In this document: in pieces, positions 28,421 to 37,959 of the stretch
Numbering within the stretch: the first letter of the stretch is position 1
Layout: every line of letters starts with the position of its first letter
Assembly: GCA_947631905.1 (NCBI GenBank)
Contig: CANRND010000006.1
Location: forward strand, 1 to 64,000
Direction: 5' to 3'
Origin: an uncultured Clostridia bacterium
Lineage (GTDB): Bacteria > Bacillota > Clostridia > Christensenellales > Borkfalkiaceae
DNA length: 64,000 nucleotides
Position numbers and translations under genes: made by a program
The notes under the pieces: model-generated
Database searches by the model: none
What the model was told of the DNA's origin: nothing
The model's input: the letters and a program-made list of their open reading frames with translations, nothing else

Positions 28421-31400
28421 TTGAAGTATCTTACCGCGCTTTCGAACAGCTTCATATCGTAGTTGCCGAAGACGTTTTGATACAGTCCCGCGCCCTTGCG
28501 TTCGGCGTGGCCCATTTTGCCGAAAATTCTTCCGTCGGGTGAGAGAATGCCCTCGACTGCCTGCATACTGCCGTTGGGATTAAAGCGCACGTCCATTGTG
28601 GGATTGCCTTTGAGATCGACGTATTGCGTCATGATCTGCCCTTTTGCCGCAAGCTCTTTGATAAGGCCGCTTTCCGCAACAAACTTCCCCTCGCCGTGGG
28701 AAATGGGTACGGAGTACACTTCCCCGACGTTTACGCCCGAAAGCCACGGGGAGTTGACGGAACTCACCCGCACCTGCACGATGCGCGACTGGTGCCGCCC
28801 GATCGTGTTATAGGTGAGCGTGGGACAGTTTTCGTCCGTCTCCACGATCTTTCCGTATGGCACAAGTCCCAATTTGATGAGCGCCTGGAAACCGTTGCAG
28901 ATGCCGCCCATGAGTCCCGAACGGACGTTGAGCAAGCCCTCGACCTCGTACTTCGCTTCTGGGTTGCGGAAGAACGCCGTAATGAACTTCCCCGAGCCGT
29001 CGGGTTCGTCGCCGCCCGAAAAGCCGCCCGGGATGAACACGATCTCCGAGTATTTGCAGAGCTTTGCAAATTCCTCCACCGAACGCGCCACCTCTTCCGC
29101 CGTGTTGTTGCGCACGACGAACACCGTTGCTTTTGCGCCCGCGTCCTCGAACGCTTTCGCCGTATCGTACTCGCAGTTGGTCCCCGGGAACACGGGGATC
29201 AGCACGCGCGGACGGGTATAGCGGACGTCGGGAACGAGAACGCTGCGTCGCGGATAGGTAAACTTTTCCGCCCTTTCCTCGGGTGCGGGAATGTTGCACG
29301 GATACACCGCTTCGAGCTTGTTTTCATAGACCGTTTGCAGTTCCGCAAGGGAAACGCGCTCCCCGCCGCGGGAAATGCAGGCTTCCTGCGTCGTTTCGCC
29401 GAGCGGCGTTCCCGCTTTACAGGGAGCGGAAAGTTCGAGGACAAACGCGCCGTAAGAGTAGCCGAAAATGCGGCCCATGCCGACGGTTTCACGGTATCTG
29501 AACCCGATCCCGTTGCCGAGGCAGGCTTTCAGAACGCCTTCCGCAACGCCGCCGTAGACGGGCGTGAACGCCGAGCAGACTTTCCCCTCCCGCATGAGGC
29601 GGGTGACGGTGGCAAACGTTTCGAGCAGGGAGGACGGCACGGGCAAGCCTGTTTCGTCGTATTCGGGCGCGAGCAGAACGACCTCATGCCCCGCCGCCTT
29701 AAATTCGGACGAGACGACCTTTCCCGTCGTCACAGCAAAGGAGACGAGGGTGGGAGGAACGTCGATGTGTTCGAACGTGCCGCTCATGGAGTCCTTTCCG
29801 CCGATCGCCGCAACTCCGAGGTCGAGTTGCGCTTTGAACGCGCCGAGCAGGGCGGCAAGGGGCTGTCCCCAACGCTTGGGGTCCTTTTGCGGCTTCAAAA
29901 AGTATTCCTGAAAACTCAGATACACATCCCCGAAACTTGCGCCCGTCGCAACGAGTTTGGAGAGGCTCTCCACGACCGCGAGGTAGGCGCCGTGATAGGG
30001 ACTTTTTTCGGCGACGTACGGGTTCCCGCCCCATGACATGTAGGAGACGGTATCCGTATGCCCCTTTTCCACCGAGACGAGGTGTACCATTGCCTGCGGG
30101 GGAGTCATCTGGTATTTGCCGCCGAACGGCATGAGGACGGTCCCCGCGCCGATCGTGGAATCGAACCGCTCCGAAAGCCCGCGCTTACTGCACACGTTGA
30201 GATCGCCCGCGAGCGAAATGTGACCCTGTGTGAAGTTTTCGGGAAGTTCCCTTTGATAATTCCGATATTTTTCGGGCGCGACAAAGACGTGCTTCTCCGC
30301 GCCGTTGCTGTTCAAAAATTCCCGCGAGACGTCCACGATCGTTTTGCCGTTCCACATCATTTTGAGTCGGGGCTTTTTTGTGACGGTCGCAACCACGGTC
30401 GCTTCGAGGTTCTCCTCCGCCGCGAGTTCGATAAAGCGGGAAACTTTCTCCGCCTCCACGACGACCGCCATGCGCTCCTGCGATTCCGAAATGGCAAGCT
30501 CGGTGCCGTCGAGACCGTCGTACTTTTTGGGAACGAGGTCCAAATCGATCTCCAACCCGTCGGCAAGTTCCCCGATCGCCACGGACACGCCGCCCGCGCC
30601 GAAGTCGTTGCAACGCTTGATGAGGAGGGTGGCCTCACGGTTGCGGAAGAGCCGTTGGAGTTTCCGCTCCTCAGGCGCGTTTCCCTTCTGCACTTCCGCG
30701 CCGCAACGCGAAAGAGATTCGAGCGTGTGCGACTTGCTGGAACCCGTCGCGCCGCCGCAGCCGTCTCTGCCCGTCCTGCCGCCGAGCAGGATCACTTTGT
30801 CGCCGGGGGCGGGAACTTCCCTTCTGACGTTCCCGGCGGGAGCCGCCGCGATGACCGCGCCGATTTCGAGCCGCTTTGCGGTGTATCCCTCGTGATAGAT
30901 CTCATCCACCTGCCCCGTGGCAAGCCCGATCTGGTTGCCGTAGGAAGAATAGCCCGCCGCCGCGGTCGTCACGATCTTGCGCTGGGGGAGCTTCCCTTGC
31001 ATCGTCTCCGAAACGGGTTTTAAGGGGTCGCCCGCGCCCGTCACGCGCATTGCGGCATAGACGTAGCTCCTGCCCGAGAGCGGATCGCGGATCGCCCCGC
31101 CGATGCAGGTGGCGGCGCCGCCGAACGGCTCGATCTCCGTGGGATGGTTGTGCGTTTCGTTTTTGAAAAGGAGGAGCCAGTCCTCGTCTTTTCCGTCCAC
31201 GTTTACCTTGATCTTCACCGTGCAGGCGTTGATCTCCTCGCTCTCGTCGAGCTTTTCGAGAAGCCCGCGCTTTTTGAGAACTTTCGCGGCGATCGTACCG
31301 ACGTCCATCAAATTGATCGGCTTTGTGCGGTCCAGCTCCTTGCGGGCCGCAAGATATTCCTCATAAGCGCTTTGCAACAGCCCGTCCTCGAACGAGACGG

Positions 31401-32094
31401 CGTCGATCGTCGTCAAAAAGGTGGTATGGCGACAATGATCGGACCAATAGGTATCGATCATGCGGATCTCGGTGAGAGTGGGATCGCGCCGTTCGCTCTT
31501 AAAATAATTTTGGCAGAACGCAATGTCGTCGCCGTCCATAGCGAGCGCGTATTTTTCGGCAAACTGTATAAGTCCCTCCCTGTCGAGCTGTAAAAACCCG
31601 TGCAGGGTCTCCACTTCGGCGGGGATCGGGTGGGCGAGTTTCAACGTCTCGGGCAGGGAAAAGTCCGTTTCCCTGCTCTCCACGGGGTTGACGACATAGC
31701 GCTTGATCGCGCCGAGTTCTTCCGCGGACACCTTTCCGTACACCGCATAGACTTTCGCCGTGCGCACGAGGGGACGCTTGCCCCTCGATATGAGCTGGAT
31801 GCACTGCGCCGCGCTGTCCGCGCGCTGGTCGAACTGCCCGGGCAAATATTCCACGCAGAACGCCTGCGCGCCCGAAAGGTCGACTTTTTCCGCCGCAACG
31901 TCCATCTGCGGTTCGGAAAATACCGTTTTTACCGCAGTCTGAAAGAGCGCAGGCTCAATGTCCTCCACGTCGTAACGGTTGATCACGCGGATCCTTTCCG
32001 CGTTGATTTCCAAAAATTCCCGAACGTCGCTCAGGAGCTTTGCCGCCTCGTTGTCGAACCCCGCTTTCTTCTCAACGTAAATTCTGTAAACCAT
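28417..32094 (-). CDS. purL: Phosphoribosylformylglycinamidine synthase
   Basis: 1225 aa single-chain FGAM synthase with C-terminal glutaminase: VLIPVFPGTNCEYDTAKAFEDAGA, GICNGFQALIKLGLVPYG. Confidence 0.96.
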   Translation of the reverse strand: MVYRIYVEKKAGFDNEAAKLLSDVREFLEINAERIRVINRYDVEDIEPALFQTAVKTVFSEPQMDVAAEKVDLSGAQAFCVEYLPGQFDQRADSAAQCIQLISRGKRPLVRTAKVYAVYGKVSAEELGAIKRYVVNPVESRETDFSLPETLKLAHPIPAEVETLHGFLQLDREGLIQFAEKYALAMDGDDIAFCQNYFKSERRDPTLTEIRMIDTYWSDHCRHTTFLTTIDAVSFEDGLLQSAYEEYLAARKELDRTKPINLMDVGTIAAKVLKKRGLLEKLDESEEINACTVKIKVNVDGKDEDWLLLFKNETHNHPTEIEPFGGAATCIGGAIRDPLSGRSYVYAAMRVTGAGDPLKPVSETMQGKLPQRKIVTTAAAGYSSYGNQIGLATGQVDEIYHEGYTAKRLEIGAVIAAAPAGNVRREVPAPGDKVILLGGRTGRDGCGGATGSSKSHTLESLSRCGAEVQKGNAPEERKLQRLFRNREATLLIKRCNDFGAGGVSVAIGELADGLEIDLDLVPKKYDGLDGTELAISESQERMAVVVEAEKVSRFIELAAEENLEATVVATVTKKPRLKMMWNGKTIVDVSREFLNSNGAEKHVFVAPEKYRNYQRELPENFTQGHISLAGDLNVCSKRGLSERFDSTIGAGTVLMPFGGKYQMTPPQAMVHLVSVEKGHTDTVSYMSWGGNPYVAEKSPYHGAYLAVVESLSKLVATGASFGDVYLSFQEYFLKPQKDPKRWGQPLAALLGAFKAQLDLGVAAIGGKDSMSGTFEHIDVPPTLVSFAVTTGKVVSSEFKAAGHEVVLLAPEYDETGLPVPSSLLETFATVTRLMREGKVCSAFTPVYGGVAEGVLKACLGNGIGFRYRETVGMGRIFGYSYGAFVLELSAPCKAGTPLGETTQEACISRGGERVSLAELQTVYENKLEAVYPCNIPAPEERAEKFTYPRRSVLVPDVRYTRPRVLIPVFPGTNCEYDTAKAFEDAGAKATVFVVRNNTAEEVARSVEEFAKLCKYSEIVFIPGGFSGGDEPDGSGKFITAFFRNPEAKYEVEGLLNVRSGLMGGICNGFQALIKLGLVPYGKIVETDENCPTLTYNTIGRHQSRIVQVRVSSVNSPWLSGVNVGEVYSVPISHGEGKFVAESGLIKELAAKGQIMTQYVDLKGNPTMDVRFNPNGSMQAVEGILSPDGRIFGKMGHAERKGAGLYQNVFGNYDMKLFESAVRYFK

Positions 32095-32135
32095 ATTCTT
32101 GCTCCGTTGTTTTCAAAGACGCTCCGCTTTGCGAG

Positions 32136-33404
32136 TTACTTCAACGCTTTGAGCGCCCGTTTCCCGATGTCGCGCCGCATATAGGCATTCTCGAACCGGA
32201 TGCGGTCCGCAAGCGCATAAGCCTTTTCGACCGCTTGCGCAAGACTTTCCGCCGTCGCCACCGCGCCAAGCACTCTGCCGCCCGACGTGACGAGCTTGCC
32301 GTCCGCGGTCTTCGCGCCCGCAACATAAATTTCCTCCCACGGCTGCATTTCGGGAAGCGATATTTCAAAGCCCGTTTCGTACTTCCGCGGATAGCCGTCG
32401 CTCGCAAGCACCACGCAACAGGCGGCCCCCGAAGAGAACTTCACCATCTCCTCTTTGAGCGTCCCCTCGCGGCACGCCCGCATGATCGTGAGCAGATCGC
32501 TTTCGAGAAGGGGCAACACCACCTGCGTTTCGGGGTCCCCGAAACGGCAGTTATATTCGATAACTTTCGGCCCTTTCGGCGTGAGCATCAAGCCGAAATA
32601 AAGGCAGCCTTTGAACGTCCTCCCCTCCTCTTTCATTGCGCGGACGGTGGGCAGGAAGATGGTTTTCATGCACACGTCTGCGATTTCGGGAGTGTAATAG
32701 GGGTTGGGCGCAACCGTTCCCATGCCGCCCGTGTTGAGTCCCTCGTCGCCGTCGCGGGCGCGCTTATGATCCATAGAAGAGACCATGGGGACCACCGTTT
32801 CGCCGTCGGTAAAGGACAGGACGGAGACCTCGGGACCGATCAGAAATTCCTCCACGAGGACGCGGCTCCCGCTCTCGCCGAAAATTTTATCCACCATCAT
32901 CTCGCGGACGGCTTTTTCTGCTTCCGCAAGATCGCCTGCAATGATTGCGCCCTTGCCGAGCGCAAGCCCGTCCGCCTTGACAACGACGGGATATTCGCAC
33001 TTTTTCAGATAGGCAAGCGCGGACGCGGGGTCGGAAAAAGTTTGCGCTTCCGCCGTGGGAATGCCGTACTTTTGCATGAGCTGTTTGGAAAAAACCTTAC
33101 TTCCCTCGATGATCGCCGCGTTTGCGCGCGGGCCGAAGCAGGGAACGCCGATCTCTTCGAGCCTGTCCACAAGGCCCATGCAGAGCGGATCGTCGGGCGT
33201 GACGACGGCAAAATCGGGCCTATGCTCCTCGGCAAAGGCGACGATACTTTCAAGGTCGGTCGCCTTTATGGGGAAGCATTCCGCGTCGTGCGCAATGCCG
33301 CCGTTTCCGGGCAAGCACCAGACTTTCTCCACCGTTTTGTTCTTTTTCAGCGCTTTTACGACGGCGTGTTCTCTTCCGCCGCCCCCGATCACGAGAATGT
33401 TCAT
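32136..33404 (-). CDS. purD: Phosphoribosylamine--glycine ligase
   Basis: MNILVIGGGGREHAVVKALKKN, ATP-grasp region VVVKADGLALGKGAII. Confidence 0.96.
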   Translation of the reverse strand: MNILVIGGGGREHAVVKALKKNKTVEKVWCLPGNGGIAHDAECFPIKATDLESIVAFAEEHRPDFAVVTPDDPLCMGLVDRLEEIGVPCFGPRANAAIIEGSKVFSKQLMQKYGIPTAEAQTFSDPASALAYLKKCEYPVVVKADGLALGKGAIIAGDLAEAEKAVREMMVDKIFGESGSRVLVEEFLIGPEVSVLSFTDGETVVPMVSSMDHKRARDGDEGLNTGGMGTVAPNPYYTPEIADVCMKTIFLPTVRAMKEEGRTFKGCLYFGLMLTPKGPKVIEYNCRFGDPETQVVLPLLESDLLTIMRACREGTLKEEMVKFSSGAACCVVLASDGYPRKYETGFEISLPEMQPWEEIYVAGAKTADGKLVTSGGRVLGAVATAESLAQAVEKAYALADRIRFENAYMRRDIGKRALKALK

Positions 33405-33437
33405 TCCATGCTCCTTTTTCGTGTGTTATATGTGGGC

Positions 33438-33482
33438 TACCCCCTCCCCTACCCCTCCCCCGCTACGCGAGGGCGGGCAAGA
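33438..33482. repeat. ccccctcccctacccctcccccgc...gagggcgggcaag repeat copy
   Basis: Similar to 24958, 26268 and 39466. Confidence 0.65.
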
Positions 33483-33599
33483 TTAGCTGTTCCCAACTTA
33501 CTGCGCGTTGGAAAACCACGCTGTTCCATAAGTGTATAAAACAAGGTGGAGATTTCTCGACAAGCTCGAAATGACAATTTTAGAACAGCTTCAATAGTT

Positions 33600-33785
33600 T
33601 CCAAATCGCTTGCCTTAGGCGGAATTTATTTCCGCCGTGGGCGACTCAATTTGGCAATTACTTTTGCCTTCTTGTCCGATGAAACGAAGAAGAGGACAAA
33701 TAGGTTAAAACATCAAGGAAAGTTTCCTCGCACAATTCTTTTCGAAGCCGTAGGCGAGCAAAGAATTGCGCAAAACCTAAAATTA
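33600..33785 (+). repeat. Mosaic intergenic repeat, copy 3 (uninterrupted arms)
   Basis: cttgccttaggcggaatttatttccgccgtgggcgactcaatttggcaattacttttgccttcttgtccgatgaaacgaagaagaggacaa...tttcctcgcacaattcttttcgaagccgtaggcgagcaaagaattgcgcaaaacc. Confidence 0.78.
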
Positions 33786-33807
33786 CTGCGCGGAGCAGGG
33801 TTCCCCT

Positions 33808-33945
33808 GCGGCAGCGCACACAATCTGCCGCACACTTACGGCTTATTGTCCGTCAAGGCGACGAAGAGGACAAGCAAATTAAGACGCCAATGCACGTTTC
33901 CTCACGGAAAAAGATTTTGCGAAGCAAAAGATTTTTCGTGAACTC
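33808..33945 (+). repeat. Mosaic intergenic repeat, copy 4, next to the purH stop
   Basis: ctgccgcacacttacggcttattgtccgtcaaggcgacgaagaggacaagcaaattaagacgccaatgcacgtttcctcacggaaaaagattttgcgaagcaaaagatttttcgtgaactc. Confidence 0.75.
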
Positions 33946-33947
33946 TT

Positions 33948-35141
33948 TCAGTGATGAAACAGCCTCATCCCCGTAAAGCACATGACCATGTTGCGCTTGT
34001 CCGCCGCCTCGATCACGAGGTCGTCGCGCACCGAGCCGCCCGGCTCCGCCACATAGGTAACGCCGCTCTTTGCCGCCCGCTCGATGTTGTCCGCAAACGG
34101 GAAAAACGCGTCGCTCCCGAGCGAAACGCCCGTGATGGTTTTGAGATACTCCGCTTTCTCCTCGTGGGAGAACGGTTCGGGCCGCACGGCAAAATTTTGC
34201 CGCCATACGCCGTCCCCCGTCACCTCTTCGGGATCGTCCGAGAGATACAGATCGATGATGTTGTTTTTTTCGGGTCTGCCGACCCCCTCCGCAAATTGCA
34301 GGGAAAGCACCTTTTCGTGCTGGCGGAGATGCCAAAGATCCGCCTTTTGCGCGGCAAGCCGCGTGCAATGGATGCGGGACTGCTGGCCCGCGCCCACGCC
34401 GATAGCCTGCCCGTCCGTAGCAAAGCACACCGAATTGCTCTGCGTATATTTCAGCGTGATGAGCGAGATGATGAGATCGACCGCTTTCTCTTCGGGCAGT
34501 TCCTTATTGGCCGTGACGATATTGCCGAGCAGTGTCCTGTCGATCTTGAAGTTGTTTCTGCCCTGCTCGAACGTGACGCCGAACACCTGCTTGCGCTCGG
34601 TCTCGTCGGGAACATAGTCGGGGTCGATCTTTATGATGTTATACGCTCCCTTGCGCTTTCCTTTGAGAATTTCGAGCGCCTTGGGGGAATAGGCGGGCGC
34701 GATGATCCCGTCCGACACCTCGCGGGCGACGATCCGCGCCGTCACCTCGTCGCACTCGTCGGAAAGGGCGATAAAGTCGCCGAACGAGGACATCCTGTCC
34801 GTTCCCCTTGCTCTTGCATAGGCGCAGGCGAGCGGAGAATCGTCCAACCCCTCCACGTCGTCCACAAAACAGGACTTTTTGAGAGCGGGGGAAAGTTGTT
34901 TGCCGATCGCCGCCGAGGTGGGCGAAACGTGTTTGAAACTCGTCGCCGCAACAAAGCCCGTGCTTTGCTTGATCTCCTTGACGAGCTGCCACGCGTTGAA
35001 CGCGTCGAGAAAGTTGATATATCCCGGTCTGCCGTTCAAAATTTCAACGGGCAGGTCCGAGCCGTCCGCCATGTAGATACGGGCGGGCTTTTGGTTGGGG
35101 TTGCATCCGTATTTCAGTTCAAATTCCCGCATTGTTTTCAC
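33948..35141 (-). CDS. purH: AICAR formyltransferase (stand-alone PurH transformylase domain)
   Basis: ELKYGCNPNQKPARIYM, SFKHVSPTSAAIG, TQSNSVCFATDGQAIGVGAGQQSRIHCTRLA, EPGGSVRDDLVIEAAD; lacks the N-terminal MGS-like IMP cyclohydrolase domain. Confidence 0.92.
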   Translation of the reverse strand: MKTMREFELKYGCNPNQKPARIYMADGSDLPVEILNGRPGYINFLDAFNAWQLVKEIKQSTGFVAATSFKHVSPTSAAIGKQLSPALKKSCFVDDVEGLDDSPLACAYARARGTDRMSSFGDFIALSDECDEVTARIVAREVSDGIIAPAYSPKALEILKGKRKGAYNIIKIDPDYVPDETERKQVFGVTFEQGRNNFKIDRTLLGNIVTANKELPEEKAVDLIISLITLKYTQSNSVCFATDGQAIGVGAGQQSRIHCTRLAAQKADLWHLRQHEKVLSLQFAEGVGRPEKNNIIDLYLSDDPEEVTGDGVWRQNFAVRPEPFSHEEKAEYLKTITGVSLGSDAFFPFADNIERAAKSGVTYVAEPGGSVRDDLVIEAADKRNMVMCFTGMRLFHH

Positions 35142-35863
35142 CTCTCGTACTTGTTAAAAACGACCTGTTCGCACTCGCCCGACCTCAGATCATAGGCGCG
35201 GCAGACGAGGGAAATTTTGTTGTCCGCATTGAGATTTTCCCAAATTTCCGCGGCGAACTCGTGAACGTCGCGCGGGATCCTGACGGGAACAGGCTCTCCC
35301 GTGAACGAGGGAAGCGGGTTGCCGTCCTTTTGATAGGTGTGCAAGAAGTGTCCCGTGCCGTTCACGGCCTCGTAGCAATAGAAAAAGCGGTTGCACTTCT
35401 TGCCCTTTGCGTCCGCGCTCTTCAAAACCGACATTTCGTAGCGGAAGTCCGCCGCCTTTTTGCCGAGGTGCAAAAGCGCGCTGATGCGGGGAGTAAAGTT
35501 GGGCGCGTCGGGTTCGAACGTCCGCCCCATGAGCGCGTGGCGGAAACAGTGTCCGTCTTTGAGCGACCGCTCGATCGTATCCGTCTGGTCTCCGTTGGTG
35601 ACGATGACAGAATTGCCCACCGTTTTCACGGGAGAATAGATGATGAGGGAGGGGTCCGACACTTTGGAGGGGTCGAGAGGCTCCGTTCTCACTTCGTCGC
35701 CGTAGCACGCGAACGCGCGGTTGCGGCTGTTCTCGCTCCTGCCCATGATGAAATAGGCGAATACCGCCTTTTTGCCGTCGCTCGATTTTCCCACGACGAT
35801 CCCTCTGCCGGGATAGGAATTGGCCTTTAAGAGGCGCGCCATGCTCTTTCTCATAGAAATCAC
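35138..35863 (-). CDS. purO: Archaeal-type IMP cyclohydrolase (PurO family)
   Basis: NSYPGRGIVVGKSSDGKKAVFAYFIMGRSENSRNRAF; sits directly upstream of the AICAR transformylase, 4-nt overlap. Confidence 0.82.
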   Translation of the reverse strand: MISMRKSMARLLKANSYPGRGIVVGKSSDGKKAVFAYFIMGRSENSRNRAFACYGDEVRTEPLDPSKVSDPSLIIYSPVKTVGNSVIVTNGDQTDTIERSLKDGHCFRHALMGRTFEPDAPNFTPRISALLHLGKKAADFRYEMSVLKSADAKGKKCNRFFYCYEAVNGTGHFLHTYQKDGNPLPSFTGEPVPVRIPRDVHEFAAEIWENLNADNKISLVCRAYDLRSGECEQVVFNKYER

Positions 35864-36471
35864 CGTTGTTCTCCTTTGATTTTTTTACAGACTTCTTCCA
35901 CCGCTTGGGGGAAGATCACCCACTCCGCCTCGCGCATCACCCGCTTTTGCAGGCTCTCTGGGGTATCGTTCTCTTTTACTTCCACCTCTTTCTGCGCGAT
36001 GACGGGACCCGCGTCGCAATCCGCCACGACGTAGTGGACGGTCGCGCCCGTCACTTTTACGCCCGCTTTCAGGACCGCTTCATGCACATGCAACCCGTAG
36101 AAGCCTTTCCCCCCGAAGTTCGGAAGAAGCGCGGGATGGATGTTGACGATGCGGTTTTCATAGGCCGCAACGAACGCGGGACTGAGTATCGTCATAAACC
36201 CCGCAAGCACGACCAGCTCCGCGCCGTTCTCTTTCAGGCAAGCGAGAATGCGCCGCTCTCTTTCGCCGCGGTCTGGGATCGCCACGCGGTCGAACACGGC
36301 GGCGGGGATCCCCGCTCTTCTTGCGCGTTCGAGGGCGAACGCCTCCGCATGGTCGCATACGACAAGCGCAATCTCGCCGTCGGGGATCATCCCCGCCTGC
36401 TGCGCGTCATATATCGCCTGAAAATTAGTGCCGCCGCCCGAGCATAAAATTGCAATGCGTACTTTTTCCAT
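35860..36471 (-). CDS. purN: Phosphoribosylglycinamide formyltransferase
   Basis: RIAILCSGGGTNFQAI, VLAGFMTILSPAFV...NIHPALLPNFGGKGFYGLHVHEAVLKAG. Confidence 0.95.
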   Translation of the reverse strand: MEKVRIAILCSGGGTNFQAIYDAQQAGMIPDGEIALVVCDHAEAFALERARRAGIPAAVFDRVAIPDRGERERRILACLKENGAELVVLAGFMTILSPAFVAAYENRIVNIHPALLPNFGGKGFYGLHVHEAVLKAGVKVTGATVHYVVADCDAGPVIAQKEVEVKENDTPESLQKRVMREAEWVIFPQAVEEVCKKIKGEQR

Positions 36472-36472
36472 T

Positions 36473-37513
36473 TTATTCCAAAATAACGCCCATATCCGAC
36501 GGCACGATCTCACCGAGGACGTAAGCCTCTTCGCCGTTTTCTTTGAGGACCGCAAGCGACTTTTCCACATCCTCCCGCGCGACCGTAACGCTCATGCCCA
36601 CACCCATGTTGAACGTGTTGAACATGTCGTGTTCGGAAATATTCCCCCGCTTTTGGAGCAACGAGAAGATGGCGGGAGTGCGGACGTCTTTCTTCTTGAT
36701 CTTTACGCCGAGGCCCGCAGGGAGGGAGCGGGGCATATTTTCGTAAAATCCGCCCCCCGTGATGTGGGAGATCCCCTTTACGTTCACCTGTCCGAGCAGT
36801 GCAAGCACGGGTTTTACATAGATCTTCGTAGGCGTGAGTAAGGTTTCGCCGAGGGAACGGCCGCCCAACTCTTCTACGGGCGAACTAAGATCGGCATGCT
36901 CGACGTCGAACACTTTCCGCACGAGCGAAAAGCCGTTGCTGTGCAGTCCCGAGGAGGGCAGGGCGAGCATCACGTCCCCCGCCCGCGTCTTTGCCGTGTC
37001 GATGAGGCGGCTCTTTTCCACCACCCCGACCGTAAAGCCCGCAAGATCGTAATCTTCCTCGGGCATGGTTCCGGGGTGTTCGGCGGTCTCCCCGCCGATG
37101 AGCGCGCAACCCGCCTGCACGCAACCGTCCGCCACGCCGCCCACGATCGCGGCGATCTTTTCGGGGACGTTCTTCCCGCAGGCGATATAATCGAGGAAAA
37201 AGAGCGGTTTTGCGCCGCAACAGATCACGTCGTTCACGCACATCGCAACGCAGTCTACGCCAATCGTATCGTGCTTGTCCATCAGAATGGCGAGGCGGAG
37301 TTTGGTCCCAACGCCGTCCGTTCCCGAAACGAGAATGGGTTCTTTCATGTCCGCCGTTCCGAGAGGGAACAGCCCGCCGAAACCGCCCACGTTCTCCATG
37401 CCGTCGGTGAGCGTGCGGCGGATGTGCTTTTTCATAAGCTCCACCGAGCGGTAGCCCGCCGTGATGTCCACGCCCGCCTCTTTGTAACTTTCGCTATAAC
37501 TGTCTTTTATCAT
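36473..37513 (-). CDS. purM: Phosphoribosylformylglycinamidine cyclo-ligase
   Basis: YKEAGVDITAGYRSVELMKKH, VSGTDGVGTKLRLAILMDKHDTIGVDCVAMCVND. Confidence 0.96.
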   Translation of the reverse strand: MIKDSYSESYKEAGVDITAGYRSVELMKKHIRRTLTDGMENVGGFGGLFPLGTADMKEPILVSGTDGVGTKLRLAILMDKHDTIGVDCVAMCVNDVICCGAKPLFFLDYIACGKNVPEKIAAIVGGVADGCVQAGCALIGGETAEHPGTMPEEDYDLAGFTVGVVEKSRLIDTAKTRAGDVMLALPSSGLHSNGFSLVRKVFDVEHADLSSPVEELGGRSLGETLLTPTKIYVKPVLALLGQVNVKGISHITGGGFYENMPRSLPAGLGVKIKKKDVRTPAIFSLLQKRGNISEHDMFNTFNMGVGMSVTVAREDVEKSLAVLKENGEEAYVLGEIVPSDMGVILE

Positions 37514-37595
37514 AATGGTTCCTTTTTTGTGGATGCGGCGATAGAGTACGCCCTCTTACGGCGGTCAGGTGCGGCTAAGAACGAGCCGCGACGTT

Positions 37596-37680
37596 CCAAT
37601 GTCATTTCGAGCGTTAGTCGAGAAATCTCACCTTATTATTCTGCGGTAGAGATGTCTCCACTTCGGTCGACATGACAATT
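37596..37680. repeat. Palindromic gagatttctcgact/cgaaatgaca repeat copy
   Basis: tgtcatttcgagcgttagtcgagaaatctcacc...ggtagagatgtctccacttcggtcgacatgaca. Confidence 0.7.
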
Positions 37681-37681
37681 T

Positions 37682-37957
37682 AAACTTGCCTTAGGCGAAA
37701 TTGACTTCCGCCGCCCCGCGCGCCGTTCTGTTTCTCTAAGCGCGGCACGAGCCATAGGCGAAGTAGGGCGACTCAATTTGGCAAACTATTTTGCCTTCTT
37801 GTCCGAAGAAACGAAGAAGAGAGCGACTCGGTTGATGCAGGAGGAAAGTTTCCTCGCACAATTCTTTTCGAAGCGACACCCCCTCAGTCACCTACGGTGA
37901 CAGCTCCCCCTCAAGGGGGAGCCAAGGGTGGCGCAAGCAAAGAATTGTGCGAAACCA
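37682..37957 (+). repeat. Mosaic intergenic repeat, copy 5, abutting the purF stop
   Basis: cttgccttaggcgaaattgacttccgcc...gggcgactcaatttggcaaactattttgccttcttgtcc...gtttcctcgcacaattcttttcgaagcgacaccccctcagtcacctacggtgacagctccccctcaagggggagcc...gcaaagaattgtgcgaaacc. Confidence 0.8.
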
Positions 37958-37959
37958 AC

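Noticed and set aside
28624-30036. 470-aa plus-strand ORF opposite purL
   Set aside because: Antisense of a confident purL frame; no motifs.
37596-37957. CRISPR array in the repeat-rich pur spacers
   Set aside because: Repeats are dispersed, diverged and palindromic, without regular spacers or cas genes.
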